Shown: positions 50,402 through 60,720 of the stretch, piece after piece
How positions within the stretch are numbered: position 1 is the first letter of the stretch
Layout of the letters: the number at the start of each line of letters is the position of its first letter
DNA from: Gracilariopsis chorda
Lineage: Eukaryota > Rhodophyta > Florideophyceae > Gracilariales > Gracilariaceae
Direction of reading: 5' to 3'
Assembly (NCBI GenBank): GCA_003194525.1
Contig: NBIV01000210.1
Coordinates: forward strand, 1-64,000
Length of the DNA stretch: 64,000 nt
The notes under the pieces: model-generated
Seen by the model: only the letters and a program-made list of their open reading frames with translations
Database searches by the model: none
What the model was told of the DNA's origin: nothing
Translations under genes and position numbers: made by a program

Positions 50402-51705
50402 TTGCGAGGGCGTAGGAAGTATGTGGTTGCTGTGCAAGAGGGTTTTTATAGGTTTGCCAGGGTATTATATGATAGGTTGTTGTACTATGCGAAAGTGGAG
50501 GTATCGGAACTTTGTTTTACTTCGGAGGGTGTGGAAAGGAACTGGACGAATCGATGCGAAGTATTGGGGAAGGGAAAAGAGGGGAGTGTGTTTGTTGTGG
50601 GAGGAAAGGAGATTGTACCTCGATGTCCGTTTGAGATTGCGTCTGAGATGAGGTCGTACACGCCTTAGTCGCGAGGAGGAAGTAATGAACTATTGAAATA
50701 CTTGGTTGGCGTTGAGATTGAGGGGGAGAGATGGGAGTGGAGTCGTGAAGCGGGTAGGAAGGATCAATGCGTGCGGGAGGTTGTTGCGGACAGGTGTTTG
50801 AGGCAACGTATGAAGCAGAAGTTGAGTGATGTGATTGGGTTCGGAAGCGTGCCGGACGGGACAAAATGTTTTCTTTGCTTGGATATGACTTGATAGCAAG
50901 ACGTATGAGACCGCGAGAGGGGACGGAGCTAGACATTGAGTTGAAGAAGCAGTTAGAGGAAGTGAAGACGAAGTTCATGGGGGATGGGGACGTGAGGAGT
51001 GGCAGGTTTTGTTCTTGGACGATGAAAACAATCGAAGATCTTACGTATTCTGGATTTCAGGTTGCTGGGAGGCTGAGAGAGTTTAGTGAAGGGGAAATGT
51101 ACTTCAAGAACGGGGCTGCGGTGGAAGTGTTGGAAGAATTCATGGGATATGAGGTGGGAACGGAAAGGGAGGGAAAGATGGAGTACGTTGATGGGACAGT
51201 GATGCATTTGGCTCGTTTGGATGCGTGGAACGGATGTGTTTTCACGGAAATGGACACAGATGTGGGGCGAGGAGGAAGACGGCAGTTGTTATTTTCTACG
51301 TTGTACGGTGAGTATCTTCTGCTCGCGGTAGAGAATATACTTGGTGTGGCGTGGGAGAGGGTGAGAGAGCTACATCATGAAGAATTGGAGAATGAAGGTT
51401 GCGATGAGGGTGAACCGCGCTGTATACCTGGCAGTGGGGATAGAGAAGTGACGGTAGCGCTGTGGATACCGTCGAAGCGGAGGATATACTTGATCGTGAA
51501 GGATGAATACTTTTTGGAACATATGACGAAATGGCTGGGAGGGGTGCTGGACTGTTATCTTGCTGCGTGTTGGCCAGAAGATGTGTGGATGAAGAGGTTG
51601 GAGAAAGAGAGTCGAGATGTTGGGAGAGGTGAAGCGAGGGATCATGTCGAGGCGCAGTGGGAGGAAAGTCTGGGAGGTTATGAAAAACAAGTTGAAGAAG
51701 AATAG
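50402..51705 (+). pseudogene. Unrecognised protein, broken by a stop and a frameshift
   Basis: In the frame of the preceding gene, 50402-50668 reads YVVAVQEGFYRFARVLYDRL and ends at a TAG (50666). The same frame resumes to about 50890 (LLKYLVGVEIEGERWEWSRE), then shifts by one to the long frame 50866-51705 (279 codons), which includes GRFCSWTMKTIEDLTYSGFQ, VDGTVMHLARLDAWNGCVF, LLFSTLYGEYLLLAVENILG and RRIYLIVKDEYFLEHMTKWL. The composition is that of a folded protein, not chance. No family recognised and no catalytic motif visible. Together with 49289-50368 it may form one decayed protein of roughly 800 residues. Purine-rich sense strand like its neighbour. Confidence 0.5.
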
Positions 51706-54678
51706 TGTTACTGGTGGAACGGGTGGTTTACGGATGTGTCGTAGATTGTGGGGCGTAAGGCTTTGAAGAGGTGTCACGATAGAATCGGCTGATGTAGAAA
51801 CGATGGAAGCGCCAGTGAAGACGAGGAGTGAATGGTGGGGCGGGGTAGTTTTCTCGAATGACGTGGACTGCACCTAGAATGGAGGTGGAAGGAATGAGGC
51901 CGAACCAAGGAGATACGTTGTCGTCGGTGGAAGGTTTGGAGATGGGAACTGGATCCGTGGTGTGGTCCCGCTCGTCATCGGTTGACCACCGAAGGCAGAC
52001 GCAGTTGAGGGTGATATCGACATTGTCGCGAGGTGGTACAGGTTCAAGGAATTGTACGAAAGCGAATTCCTTTGTAATGAGAGTGGAAGAGCTTGAAGAG
52101 GGGGAATGTAGTTTGAAGCGAACTATGGCGCTGAGCGTGGAGACCCATACAGTGTGTGTGGATGGAGAGGAGGAGTTCGTTCCTGCAACAAGGATATGGG
52201 AGAACTTTGGTGATCTGGAAGGTCCGAATGATGGAATGGCGAAGATGCGCAGGAGGAGAGGGATGGAGGGTTCTTGGAGGACGAGTTCGTTTTGGTCTTG
52301 GTTGTAATTGTGTAGTGTTGGGATCTAACGGCCGACGACGTATGTCGCTTGGTCCTTGGAAGGAACTGGATGGGAGCTTTGGCGGAGGAGGAAGGGAGTT
52401 TGTCAGGGGTGAGTCGATGAGGGCACCTGCGTTGGTGACTCTGGAGAGAGAACGCGGTGCAGCCATAGAAGGTGCAACGGGGATGGCAACAGGGTATCAT
52501 GGCGGGGGAAGGAGAACGGAGAACGGGATGCTTGGAAACAGAGAAGGGAGGGTGGTGGCGGAATGGGATATCGGGGAGCGTAATATTATGGCACACGTAG
52601 ATGAGGTGGTGCACGTGATGCAGAGCGTCTTTTCGTAGGGCGTGGGGTAGAGCATGCGATGCAGGGAGCAGGTCGGGCAACGGGTGATAGGAAGCCAAAG
52701 CTATTTGGTTACGTAAATGCTATTTATCTATTCTATCTATTCTCTTTTGCTATTTGAAGGGGCAATCGCTCAGGACCAGTAAGATTTGGATTCCAAGTGC
52801 ACCTGAGAGGGTAGGTATTAGTGGATTCTGGGGCTAGTTTTACCTCCAAAGAAACTGGGAAATGTCTAGTATACCGCTAGTATTTGTCCCAAGCAAACTA
52901 GCTCTGTGCTATGTATGGAATTATTTTGAGAAATTTGATTCATTCAAAATTGGGTTTGAAGAGTCGTTATTCGTCCATTTTAATTCTTTGCCTTTTGAAT
53001 GGCAAACTAGCATCCCGAAAACACCGACGTATATTTTGTCTATAAAATACCTTGTGAGAGCCTTAGACATTTTCAGCAATATTGTTCCAGCCATTTCATC
53101 ATGGCTGAGCATCCACGTCCGAATGTCATTCAGCTTGTTCGAGAGATATCTGACAACGCTTCCCCGGAACCATCCTCTAAGTGCAGTCATTTCATTGACG
53201 ACGTAGCCTCTGAAGCAAGGCCTCCCATCGAGGAAGCTCTCAATTCAGGCACAGTATGGTTTGATGTATCAGGACAGCGCCATTGACCCCTTAAGCTACG
53301 TTTCCCAGTTTGGTGGCCTGCTCGTGGGTCTGGTGGACAGCAACTAGAAAATATGTGAGCTGCAGCCTTCTTTTCAACATTGCTTGAAGTACCTGCCCTC
53401 TTTGTATATACAAGGTATTCTGGAAGGAATGGCATTCGTTGCGCGAATCCTTGGTGTTATGGTGGCAGTAGCCAATTCAATACATGAAGAGTTGGAGAGA
53501 ATGGAGTAATATGTGGTATCATCCCTCTTTATAATATCAGTGAACTGTTTCTACTTGTACGCTCATCGTTTTCATAAGTTTCGGTAGGGATGTGGTACTG
53601 CAAGAGTGTCCGGCGGCGGTGGCGGTGGGTGGCGCAGCGCGAATGGTGTGTGCGAGCAGCGGCGTGGATGGCGTGAGGCACTGGCAGCGACGGAGAAGAG
53701 CTGCTGCTCCTTGTCCAGATCGCTAGCCCAAGTGACTCCAGACTGCAGGCACTGAAAGAGCGGCAGGAGCGACGGGCGGCCACGCATGGCGCGCCCGAAC
53801 AGTGCGCCCGTCATGTGCGGTGGCCACATCTGCACGTGGCCCGGTGGCGCGCATGCGCTGGCCACAATGTCGACAAACAACGCCTTGCAGAGTCATTCTC
53901 ATTGCTGATGGCGAGCGCACTGAGGAAGGGCGTGGTGGCTGCGGTGGCTGCGGTGGCTGCGGCGGCTGCGGCTGCTGGCCCCAGGGGGGAAATTGGCGCG
54001 GGTGTGGCGCTGCGGAGGGCGCTGCGGGCGGAAGCGGTGAGAGGGGGTTTGTCCTTTGAATGAGATCGAATATTGTAGGGATTCGACTCCCCCTCGCGTT
54101 TCCACTTAGGTAAAGGGAGAGGGGGGGTTGCCTGACAATACCCACTCCTAAAGTCACAGGTTGTTCGTAGCATATCGCTTATTTTGGCGCCAAATCATCG
54201 TATCCTTTGCTTAAACCCTTCTATGATGAAATGAATGGTTTCACTGTTCACTCCATTCGACTGAACTGTCATTCAAAACCTGCAATACAGTATCTTTGAG
54301 TGCATTCATATTCTCGAATGCTTACCGTAGCCAAGTGCATTCCAAAGATTTCTAAACTTTACATTCAAAACTTGGAATGAATTCAAATGGTTCAAGTTTG
54401 CAACCAATCACCATTCAAATATTCAAATCAGAGTGTATTTTAAACAAATAACGCTCACTCCAACTCGAAATTCTAACTTCAAATACATGTGTGCATTTTA
54501 CCGCAGAAAAGGCTCAATCATAATTGTTGTGATTGAACCTACATGTTCCAGTACGAAGAGCAACAACATTGGGAAACAAGGTTTGTCCATGACATAGTCG
54601 CTTTTTCTTTGACATTTCCAATGGATCTGTCGCCAATAGATGATCCAATATATGATAATCAACAACATGCATCAATAA
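51706..54678. other. Mixed stretch with fragments of uncertain nature
   Basis: 51858-52650 stays purine-rich on the plus strand with short frames on both strands. One minus-strand frame (52698-52123) contains a C2HC finger-like motif (CHPRCTFYGCTAF, then LQSHQRRC; Cys-x3-Cys-x12-His-x3-Cys) within Ser/Pro-rich sequence. 52860-53290 has open frames on both strands without motifs. A minus-strand frame at 53572-53880 might be an exon, but there is no support beyond codon composition. 54180-54670 is AT-rich with repeated ATTCAAA-like words. Confidence 0.35.
53931..53978. repeat. Short tandem repeat of GGTGGCTGC
   Basis: The 9-bp unit GGTGGCTGC is repeated directly about five times with slight variation, from about 53931 to 53976. 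On the minus strand it would encode a repeated Gln/Pro-Pro or Ser-His-Arg pattern, depending on frame. Confidence 0.8.
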
Positions 54679-54849
54679 TTGAACAATGACAAGCACCTAA
54701 TGCACCAAATACTTCCGAAGCACAAAGCATCAAGCTGTCCCGACAATATAGCAATAGTTCTGTGTACCAATACACAAACACATCTGTACCAGAAAGCTCT
54801 TGAAGGTTTTCAAGTTCCGCCCAAGTATACGATTGATACCTTCCCAGCA

Positions 54850-55060
54850 AAACGAACTACGACATCAATTATATTTGACACAGGCGTTATCGTGAAATCT
54901 ACCATTTGTGAAGAAAAGATGTGGCACTGTTTGTTCCCTAGATGTTCTGGTACGATTAGGGTGGGAAAGAGTCATAGGACCTTAACATATCATTTAAAGG
55001 CTCTTCATAATATTATCTCAAATCGCTCTAAGAAACTGGTACATTCAAAGGGTATATATA
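54850..55060 (+). pseudogene. Possible BED-like zinc finger fragment
   Basis: Within a 141-codon plus-strand frame (54679-55104) the segment KMWHCLFPRCSGTIRVGK followed by TLTYHLKALHN has Cys-x5-Cys and His-x4-His spacing, like BED fingers of hAT transposases. No core transposase follows, since Helitron sequence begins at about 55112. It may be a transposase fragment, or a host gene piece captured by the Helitron. Weak evidence. Confidence 0.28.
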
Positions 55061-55111
55061 AGGTCCTCCCAGTCTTAATTCACGGGATTATTCTGATTAT
55101 TTGACAAGAAG

Positions 55112-58100
55112 AATGGTGGCTAACCCGAATATTCGATAGCGGGTTCCAAAGTTATACGATGTCTTGCAACCGAGATCAGATATTGTCCGGCAGAGATATA
55201 GAAATTTTTCCAAACCAGACGAAAGTGTTCGCAGGAGACCAAACGTGGACAAGTCTACTCTGGACATCTCTGCAGACACTGTTCAGGAAGAAGTAGTTGT
55301 TCGGAATTATCAAGGTGCCCATGAACCCAAATGGAGGTGAGCTCTAGTGTAGTACTATTACCAGAGAACAGCCGAGGCAGACTTCTTGCAATGAGAGCTT
55401 TCATTGTAGATGCAAGTGGACTCTTCAGGTCGAAAGCCCCAGCTGCCCAGCTGGTAGGGGGAAGAGAATCCCAACACATGTCAACCGGAAATCTTCGACT
55501 TTGAGTTGTCAAGTACAAGCGTTTGAAGCCTGATTCAATGGAAGCAGAGAAAGGAGCTTTTCCACTGCTCAACCCTTACGGTGAAATTCATGCCCCGTAT
55601 GATAAAGCAACATATTGATCATCAAGGGATGCGAACAACCGAGACAAAAGGAGCCTAACATGGGCAGAGCACTCTAAGCGAATACTGTACACCGATAATG
55701 TGCTGCTGAACTCTGGTACTCTTCTTCAGCAATGGTTCCTTCTTACTAGCACAAACATTGAATATTTGAGACTTTGTTACTTTGAAACAGAACGGATGAG
55801 TGTTAGAATTAGTTATTATTTCCCTTTCTTTGAGTATATTTGGCTTTAGCATCAGTTCTAAAGTGCAAAAATCAGCTAGTTTTATTCTACTCGATCGGCT
55901 GAGGAAATCGGTTACCCAATTGCAGTATGAAACTGGCCGCAAAGCCAAGTTGACATCTTCGTGACATCCTGTCAATATGACACGACTACATGTTCATTTC
56001 AAAGAAGTCTTGGTTGACCACGTGGACATATTGCCTCTAAAGGACGCCTTGTCTACTACTCACAACATTGACAGACACTTCACATGGTACAGCAGGGATC
56101 GAACGGTCATGGAAGATTCCCGAGGGAGTCATGCCAGGTCATCACTGGCACCCTGCGTTCATGCCAGATCACCAAGACCTTGTCTGATGACAAGTCATCA
56201 GCATTGATGAAATTTGCCAAGTCATCAAACGACTAGATCTGGCACTGAACCTGGTAAACCAGTCGCGTACGGAGGCCAGGACGAACACCAAGCATCATAC
56301 CGATTAACTGGGACGAATTCTCATAGTTGAACTGATAGAACTAGACTAGAAGCTCCATATAAACCCCGATAGATGTTCCGAACTTCTAACTCGGATCATC
56401 ACCATCCACGTCCCACCAATTCAACCACTGCACCTCTGTTCCTAACAATGAGAATGGTTTAAGAATGGGAGCTGCAGGCTGGGACCCATACCGGAAGAGA
56501 TGAACTTGTCCCTCCTGGTAAACTATTCCTTCCAGGTAATGACAAAAACCCTCCGGCGTACTGGAGACAAAAACGACTGGATTTGCAAGCAATGGTTGCT
56601 CGGCTGGGCTCCCCGACGCTTTTCGTCACAGTCACAATGAAGGTATGGCGGCAAGAGATGAAAAGACTTAGCATGGAAAACGAGAACACCGGATCATTCT
56701 CTCCACAGGGAGACAGAAGCTGTCTTTTTGATGAGCCAGATCTTATTGCAAGAGTGTACAACAGGTATGCAAATTCAATCATGAAGAATCTACAGAATAG
56801 TTCAGAAGAGCTCTTTGGCTTCAAATGCAATGGGATTGCCATCAGACTTGAGTTCCAGGAGAGAACTAATCCTCATCATCACATTCTTCTTTGGTTGGAG
56901 GGGGCGTAATTGAAGATCCTGAGATCATTGACACTTTGATCAAAGCCGAACCTCCTCGGGGTGACTCGACTGAGGACCAGGAACTCCGAAAATTGGTGAA
57001 GAAATTTAATATGCACAGACACTCTCCATATTGCCGTGGTCGTACCTCTGACGGAAGGTACCAATTTGGGTATGATCGACAAGAAATTTTAGCTGAAACA
57101 ACGATAAATGAGTAGACAAACTGAATGACCTACCGAAGAAGAAGGATAGAAGGTTTGAAAGTCGTTCCCTACCATCCAGATCTCACAATGAAGTACAAGG
57201 CTCATATCAATGTTGAAAAAACCCAAGATGGCAGCGCTGTAGCATATCTGATGAAGAATGCTTTCAAGAGTGCCAAAGAACAGGATTTGGTTGTATCAAG
57301 TCGCACGGAAAGCCAATCAGGTCCACAGAGCGACATGCTTCAAAATGAAATCAGACGGTACATGAGGGCGAGGGTGGTGGGCGCGGTTGAAGCTGCATGG
57401 AACCTCTTTGAGTTCAGGCATATTCGCATCAATTCCACTGTACAGGAACTTTACGTACATCTCCGTGGAGAGCGACAGGTTTTGATTCAAAACGTAAGAC
57501 TGCCTAGACGTCTGAAGTCTTATCTGCTGGAAAGATATTTGAAACGACCCTCCCGGTACATGGACTTGGAATACATGACATACTACGAGATTATACGTGT
57601 ATAAGATAAGCTACCCCGTTCTGTAACAGATTCCGACTCTACTCGGGATGGAGGAAGTCCACGAATGTACGTCGTGCAGCGATCCGAAAATGGTCAAACT
57701 GTGACTCGAATTGGATTTGCTTCTTCTGCAAATCCCGAACTCTTTGCTCTTCGAATATTGCTCATGAAATCTGCATTCCGCTCCTTTGATTATCCGAAAC
57801 GTGTTGGGAGCGAGTTCTACTGAACTTATAGAGAAGCAGCAGTAGCCCGTGGACTATATATCCATGTTGACGAGCACGAAACAGCTTTTCATGAGGCAGT
57901 AAGATGCCATTCTACTCCTGCTGAGCTGCGTTACTTGGTCGTCACTTCCTGTCAACAAAGGGGTTCATCCTAAAAATGTCATTGAAAAGCACGAGTGAGC
58001 TCTAACTGCATATATAACCAAGGGAAACAGATCAAACCGAAGAGAAGAACTACTACGAAGAATCATTGAGATTTCGGACAGATATGGTGGTCGACTTCTC

Positions 58101-59520
58101 AGAAATGATCCCTTCTTTCATCTTACTGTATCACAACATCATCTCAGAGAGAGCGAACTGCAATTGGCAAAGGAACGAGCTGAAGTACGTCGCAGCTCTT
58201 CTTCGAGGTCCAGGTGAAGGTTAAAAGAGCGATGTCATGATCTGAAAGAAGACCAGAAGCTCATTTTTGACAAAATAACGAGAGAAATACAATACCAAGA
58301 GAGAATGGGAGAGTCTGAAAGACTCAACACACACGGAAGCATTTTATCCTTACAAGGACAAACGGGGACAGGGAACATCTATATTCTATATTTGCTGAAA
58401 TATAATGTTGAGCACGAAGGCCTATTGATGCAAATGGCAGCGAAGACAGGTATTGCTGCTGCACTATATGAAGGCAAAAGAACTTTAAATAGTTTGCTAG
58501 GACTGGGGGTTGATGAAAACAAAGATTCGCAAAGTAGAGGGCGTCGGATGCTTTGCAAGTACGGAACGTGATCAAAGAAAGCAGAACGAATACGAAAGGC
58601 TGTTTTGCTGGTAATTGATGAAGCTTCAATGTGCCCAAAAATTGCTCTTCGAGATTGTGAACATTGAACCCCACGCTAACATGTAGATGCATTTTGGTTA
58701 ACGCCTGTTGTGTCTTGTCAATCTCAATTAACTGCCTTGCTCGCACTTCTGACATGGATGGTACAGTAAGATACCGTTCGATTGGTAGAGTCCTCAAGAG
58801 CGGCCTTGACGGCTTGTGTCCTGTAAACACTTCAAGTGGACTTCTAAATATCTTTGGATCCTTTCCGCGGCAGCCTAGACGTTTCAGTGGTGCTAGGTTC
58901 AATATGCTCTGGACACATTCAGTTACTGCAGGCCAGTCCTTAGTTGACAGGCGGAATTCGTGTAGTACTGCTCGGCAAGCTCGCAATACCTCTCGACACA
59001 CACGCTCCACAGATCCGTTAGCCCACGAAGAGTAAGCAGTCGTAAAATGATGTTTTTGTCGTAATTAAGGACTTAAGAAACTTTACGAAAGACTTTGGAA
59101 GCATGTTAGTAGTTATGGAAGGCGACAATATGCAGTTGCTTTGAGTGGTTCCAAGAACGAGAAAAGTATCCGGAAGGGATGGAACAATTCATATTATTCC
59201 AGTGATTCTCCTATGGGAGCTTCTATGGTACTCTTGAGAGCATTGGGACAGAAGAGTCTAGGTTCTTCGCCTTGCAGAACAGGTTCGTCAACAAGATGAT
59301 CCTGGTTTCGCAAAAAGTGTGCTAAGTCTTGGTCGTGGGACATTTCCAGCATCTCCAAGGCTTCAAATCATGTCTAAGTCAGATTTACATGAAGCATTCA
59401 AGTTGCTTTGGAAATTGTTTACGAAAAGGAAGAGAGAAGATGCCAAACTCAACTGAATGATTGTTGCCCCAACAAATCAATTAGTGGAAGAACATAACCA
59501 GAAATTCTTTTAGTATTTCA
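55112..59520 (+). pseudogene. Helitron relic 2: strongly decayed RepHel pseudogene
   Basis: Same family as relic 1 but on the plus strand and far more damaged. Blocks align in order: RVPKLYDVLQPRSDIVRQRY (about 55137), EKGAFPLLNPYGEIHAPYD (about 55550), LTWAEHSKRILYTDNVLLN (about 55650), DEPDLIARVYNRYANSIMKN (about 56730), the HUH motif HHHILLWL (about 56875), and AVAYLMKNAFK (57236-57268), where the second catalytic Tyr reads Asn at 57257-57259. In the helicase, Walker A reads GQTGTGNI with the key Lys replaced by Asn (58374-58376); Walker B is LLVIDEASM. Motifs near 59280 (EQVRQQDDPGFAKS) and 59460 (IVAPTNQLVEEHN) follow. Many stops and frameshifts; a Ty3/gypsy fragment interrupts the helicase at about 58655-59085. 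Certainly inactive. Confidence 0.85.
58655..59085 (-). pseudogene. Ty3/gypsy integrase fragment inserted in Helitron relic 2
   Basis: On the minus strand the frame reads KHHFTTAYSSWANGSVERV, then CREVLRACRAVLHEFRLS, KDWPAVTECVQSILNLAPL and SPLEVFTGHKPSRPLLRTL. This is the end of the integrase core of Ty3/gypsy elements (the NGxVER motif carries the last catalytic Glu) followed by its usual C-terminal helix region. Both ends abut Helitron helicase sequence: the Walker B region to the left (58620) and the next helicase motif to the right (about 59090). Only a part of the retroelement is present; no LTR seen. Confidence 0.75.
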
Positions 59521-60720
59521 CAGGAAAGATAATTGGCTTGAAGTATAGTCTGTAAAAACGATCGTTCTCAATCGAGGGCCAACCAATAAAAAGTTTCACA
59601 CAAATAATATCATCTGACGTAAACTGACGTATAATTACGCTCCAACTGGAGTCCCAAAACATCATTTGAAACTGAATTTTAGCATTCTTGTGATATTAAT
59701 TCGAAATATAAATCATCCGTGCATGCTGAATGGAAAGATGCTTGTCAATACCAGCATGTATCGCAGGGTGATTAAAAGTTTGGGCATTGTTGAAAATGAG
59801 GAAGTTAAGAAAAGCTTTTAATTGCACTGCATTGACTTATTATTTGAGTTTGAAGATGTGAAAAGCAAATTTTGACAGGTTCCTATAATATTGGAGTTTA
59901 CAGAAACTTTCCACAAAGTGAAAAGATAAGAGCTGAGAAAAAAGATCATTGAATTTTGAAAAAACTTTCTTTTGCTGCTTGAGGTCTATGTTGGACTTTA
60001 GCGTGTAAAACAATCTTATGTTTTGTGACTGCTGCCTAATAAAGACAAGACGCCCCGAAATATGCATGATTTCCATCCAATGCCTGTAAGCATCGAAAAT
60101 ACTTTTCTACAAGAAGATGTAGACTTTGTAGAGGGGTGACATTTATATGACATAGTTTAGGTTATGCGTAAACCAACATTTATGCAAAAATCTTATGCAA
60201 ACTTTCGGCCGCTGCGCGAAGCGCCGCCTGCAGCCGAAGGCGGCTTTTCCTTGTTAAACCAATAAAAATAATGTATTTTCTGGATCCGTGCGGACTGTGA
60301 AATCACAGCATCAGAATCCCACTTTTTGGGACGCAATTCTTGTCTCAAGTTGACCCCTTCTGATTGCTAACTCGTAGGTTGGAAGGAATGGAATAGCAAC
60401 GTGTACGCAGATCATTTTTTGATGCTTGCTCCGAGAAGGGGTGAATGCCCACAGTATCGTGTAAATTTACAGCCAGGTAGAAAGGTGACCCGTCTTGTAC
60501 CCATTCTACTTCAAAGCATGTTGCATGCGCGCTAGAGCTCATGAGGAAAGGTTCTGTTACGTACATACAACAGACACAACCGCTGCAACTGTGAGCTGTC
60601 CTTCGTATTTATACCGCTATCGAAAGGGCATATGGATGATAATCGAGAAGTGGACTTGACTGTTCTTTTGTAGTTGTGTTACGAAAATCTTCCGAAGCCT
60701 TAGTCCAAAAGCAAACTGTG
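59521..60720. other. AT-rich stretch downstream of Helitron relic 2, then F-box gene promoter
   Basis: 59600-60130 is AT-rich with no supported gene. A hairpin block is at 60203-60255. 60345-60720 should contain the promoter of the F-box gene; a 73-codon minus-strand frame (60345-60566) has no motif. Confidence 0.5.
60203..60255 (+). repeat. Hairpin block 3' of Helitron relic 2
   Basis: Plus-strand order: a GCGC-GAA-GCGC stem, then GCCGCCTG, then a GCC-GAA-GGC stem, TTTTCCTTGT. This is the same arrangement and orientation relative to the Helitron gene as 33989-34028 for relic 1, although diverged. Confidence 0.5.

Noticed and set aside
45896-51705. Bacterial contamination as the source of the DPPY methyltransferase
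   Set aside because: It is joined to a SET-like domain, broken by frameshifts, and set between eukaryotic transposons, with no bacterial operon features.
49165-51873. Long minus-strand Pro/Ser/His-rich frames opposite the purine-rich genes
   Set aside because: They are what purine-rich coding DNA gives when read on the other strand; the plus-strand products have coiled-coil or folded-protein character.
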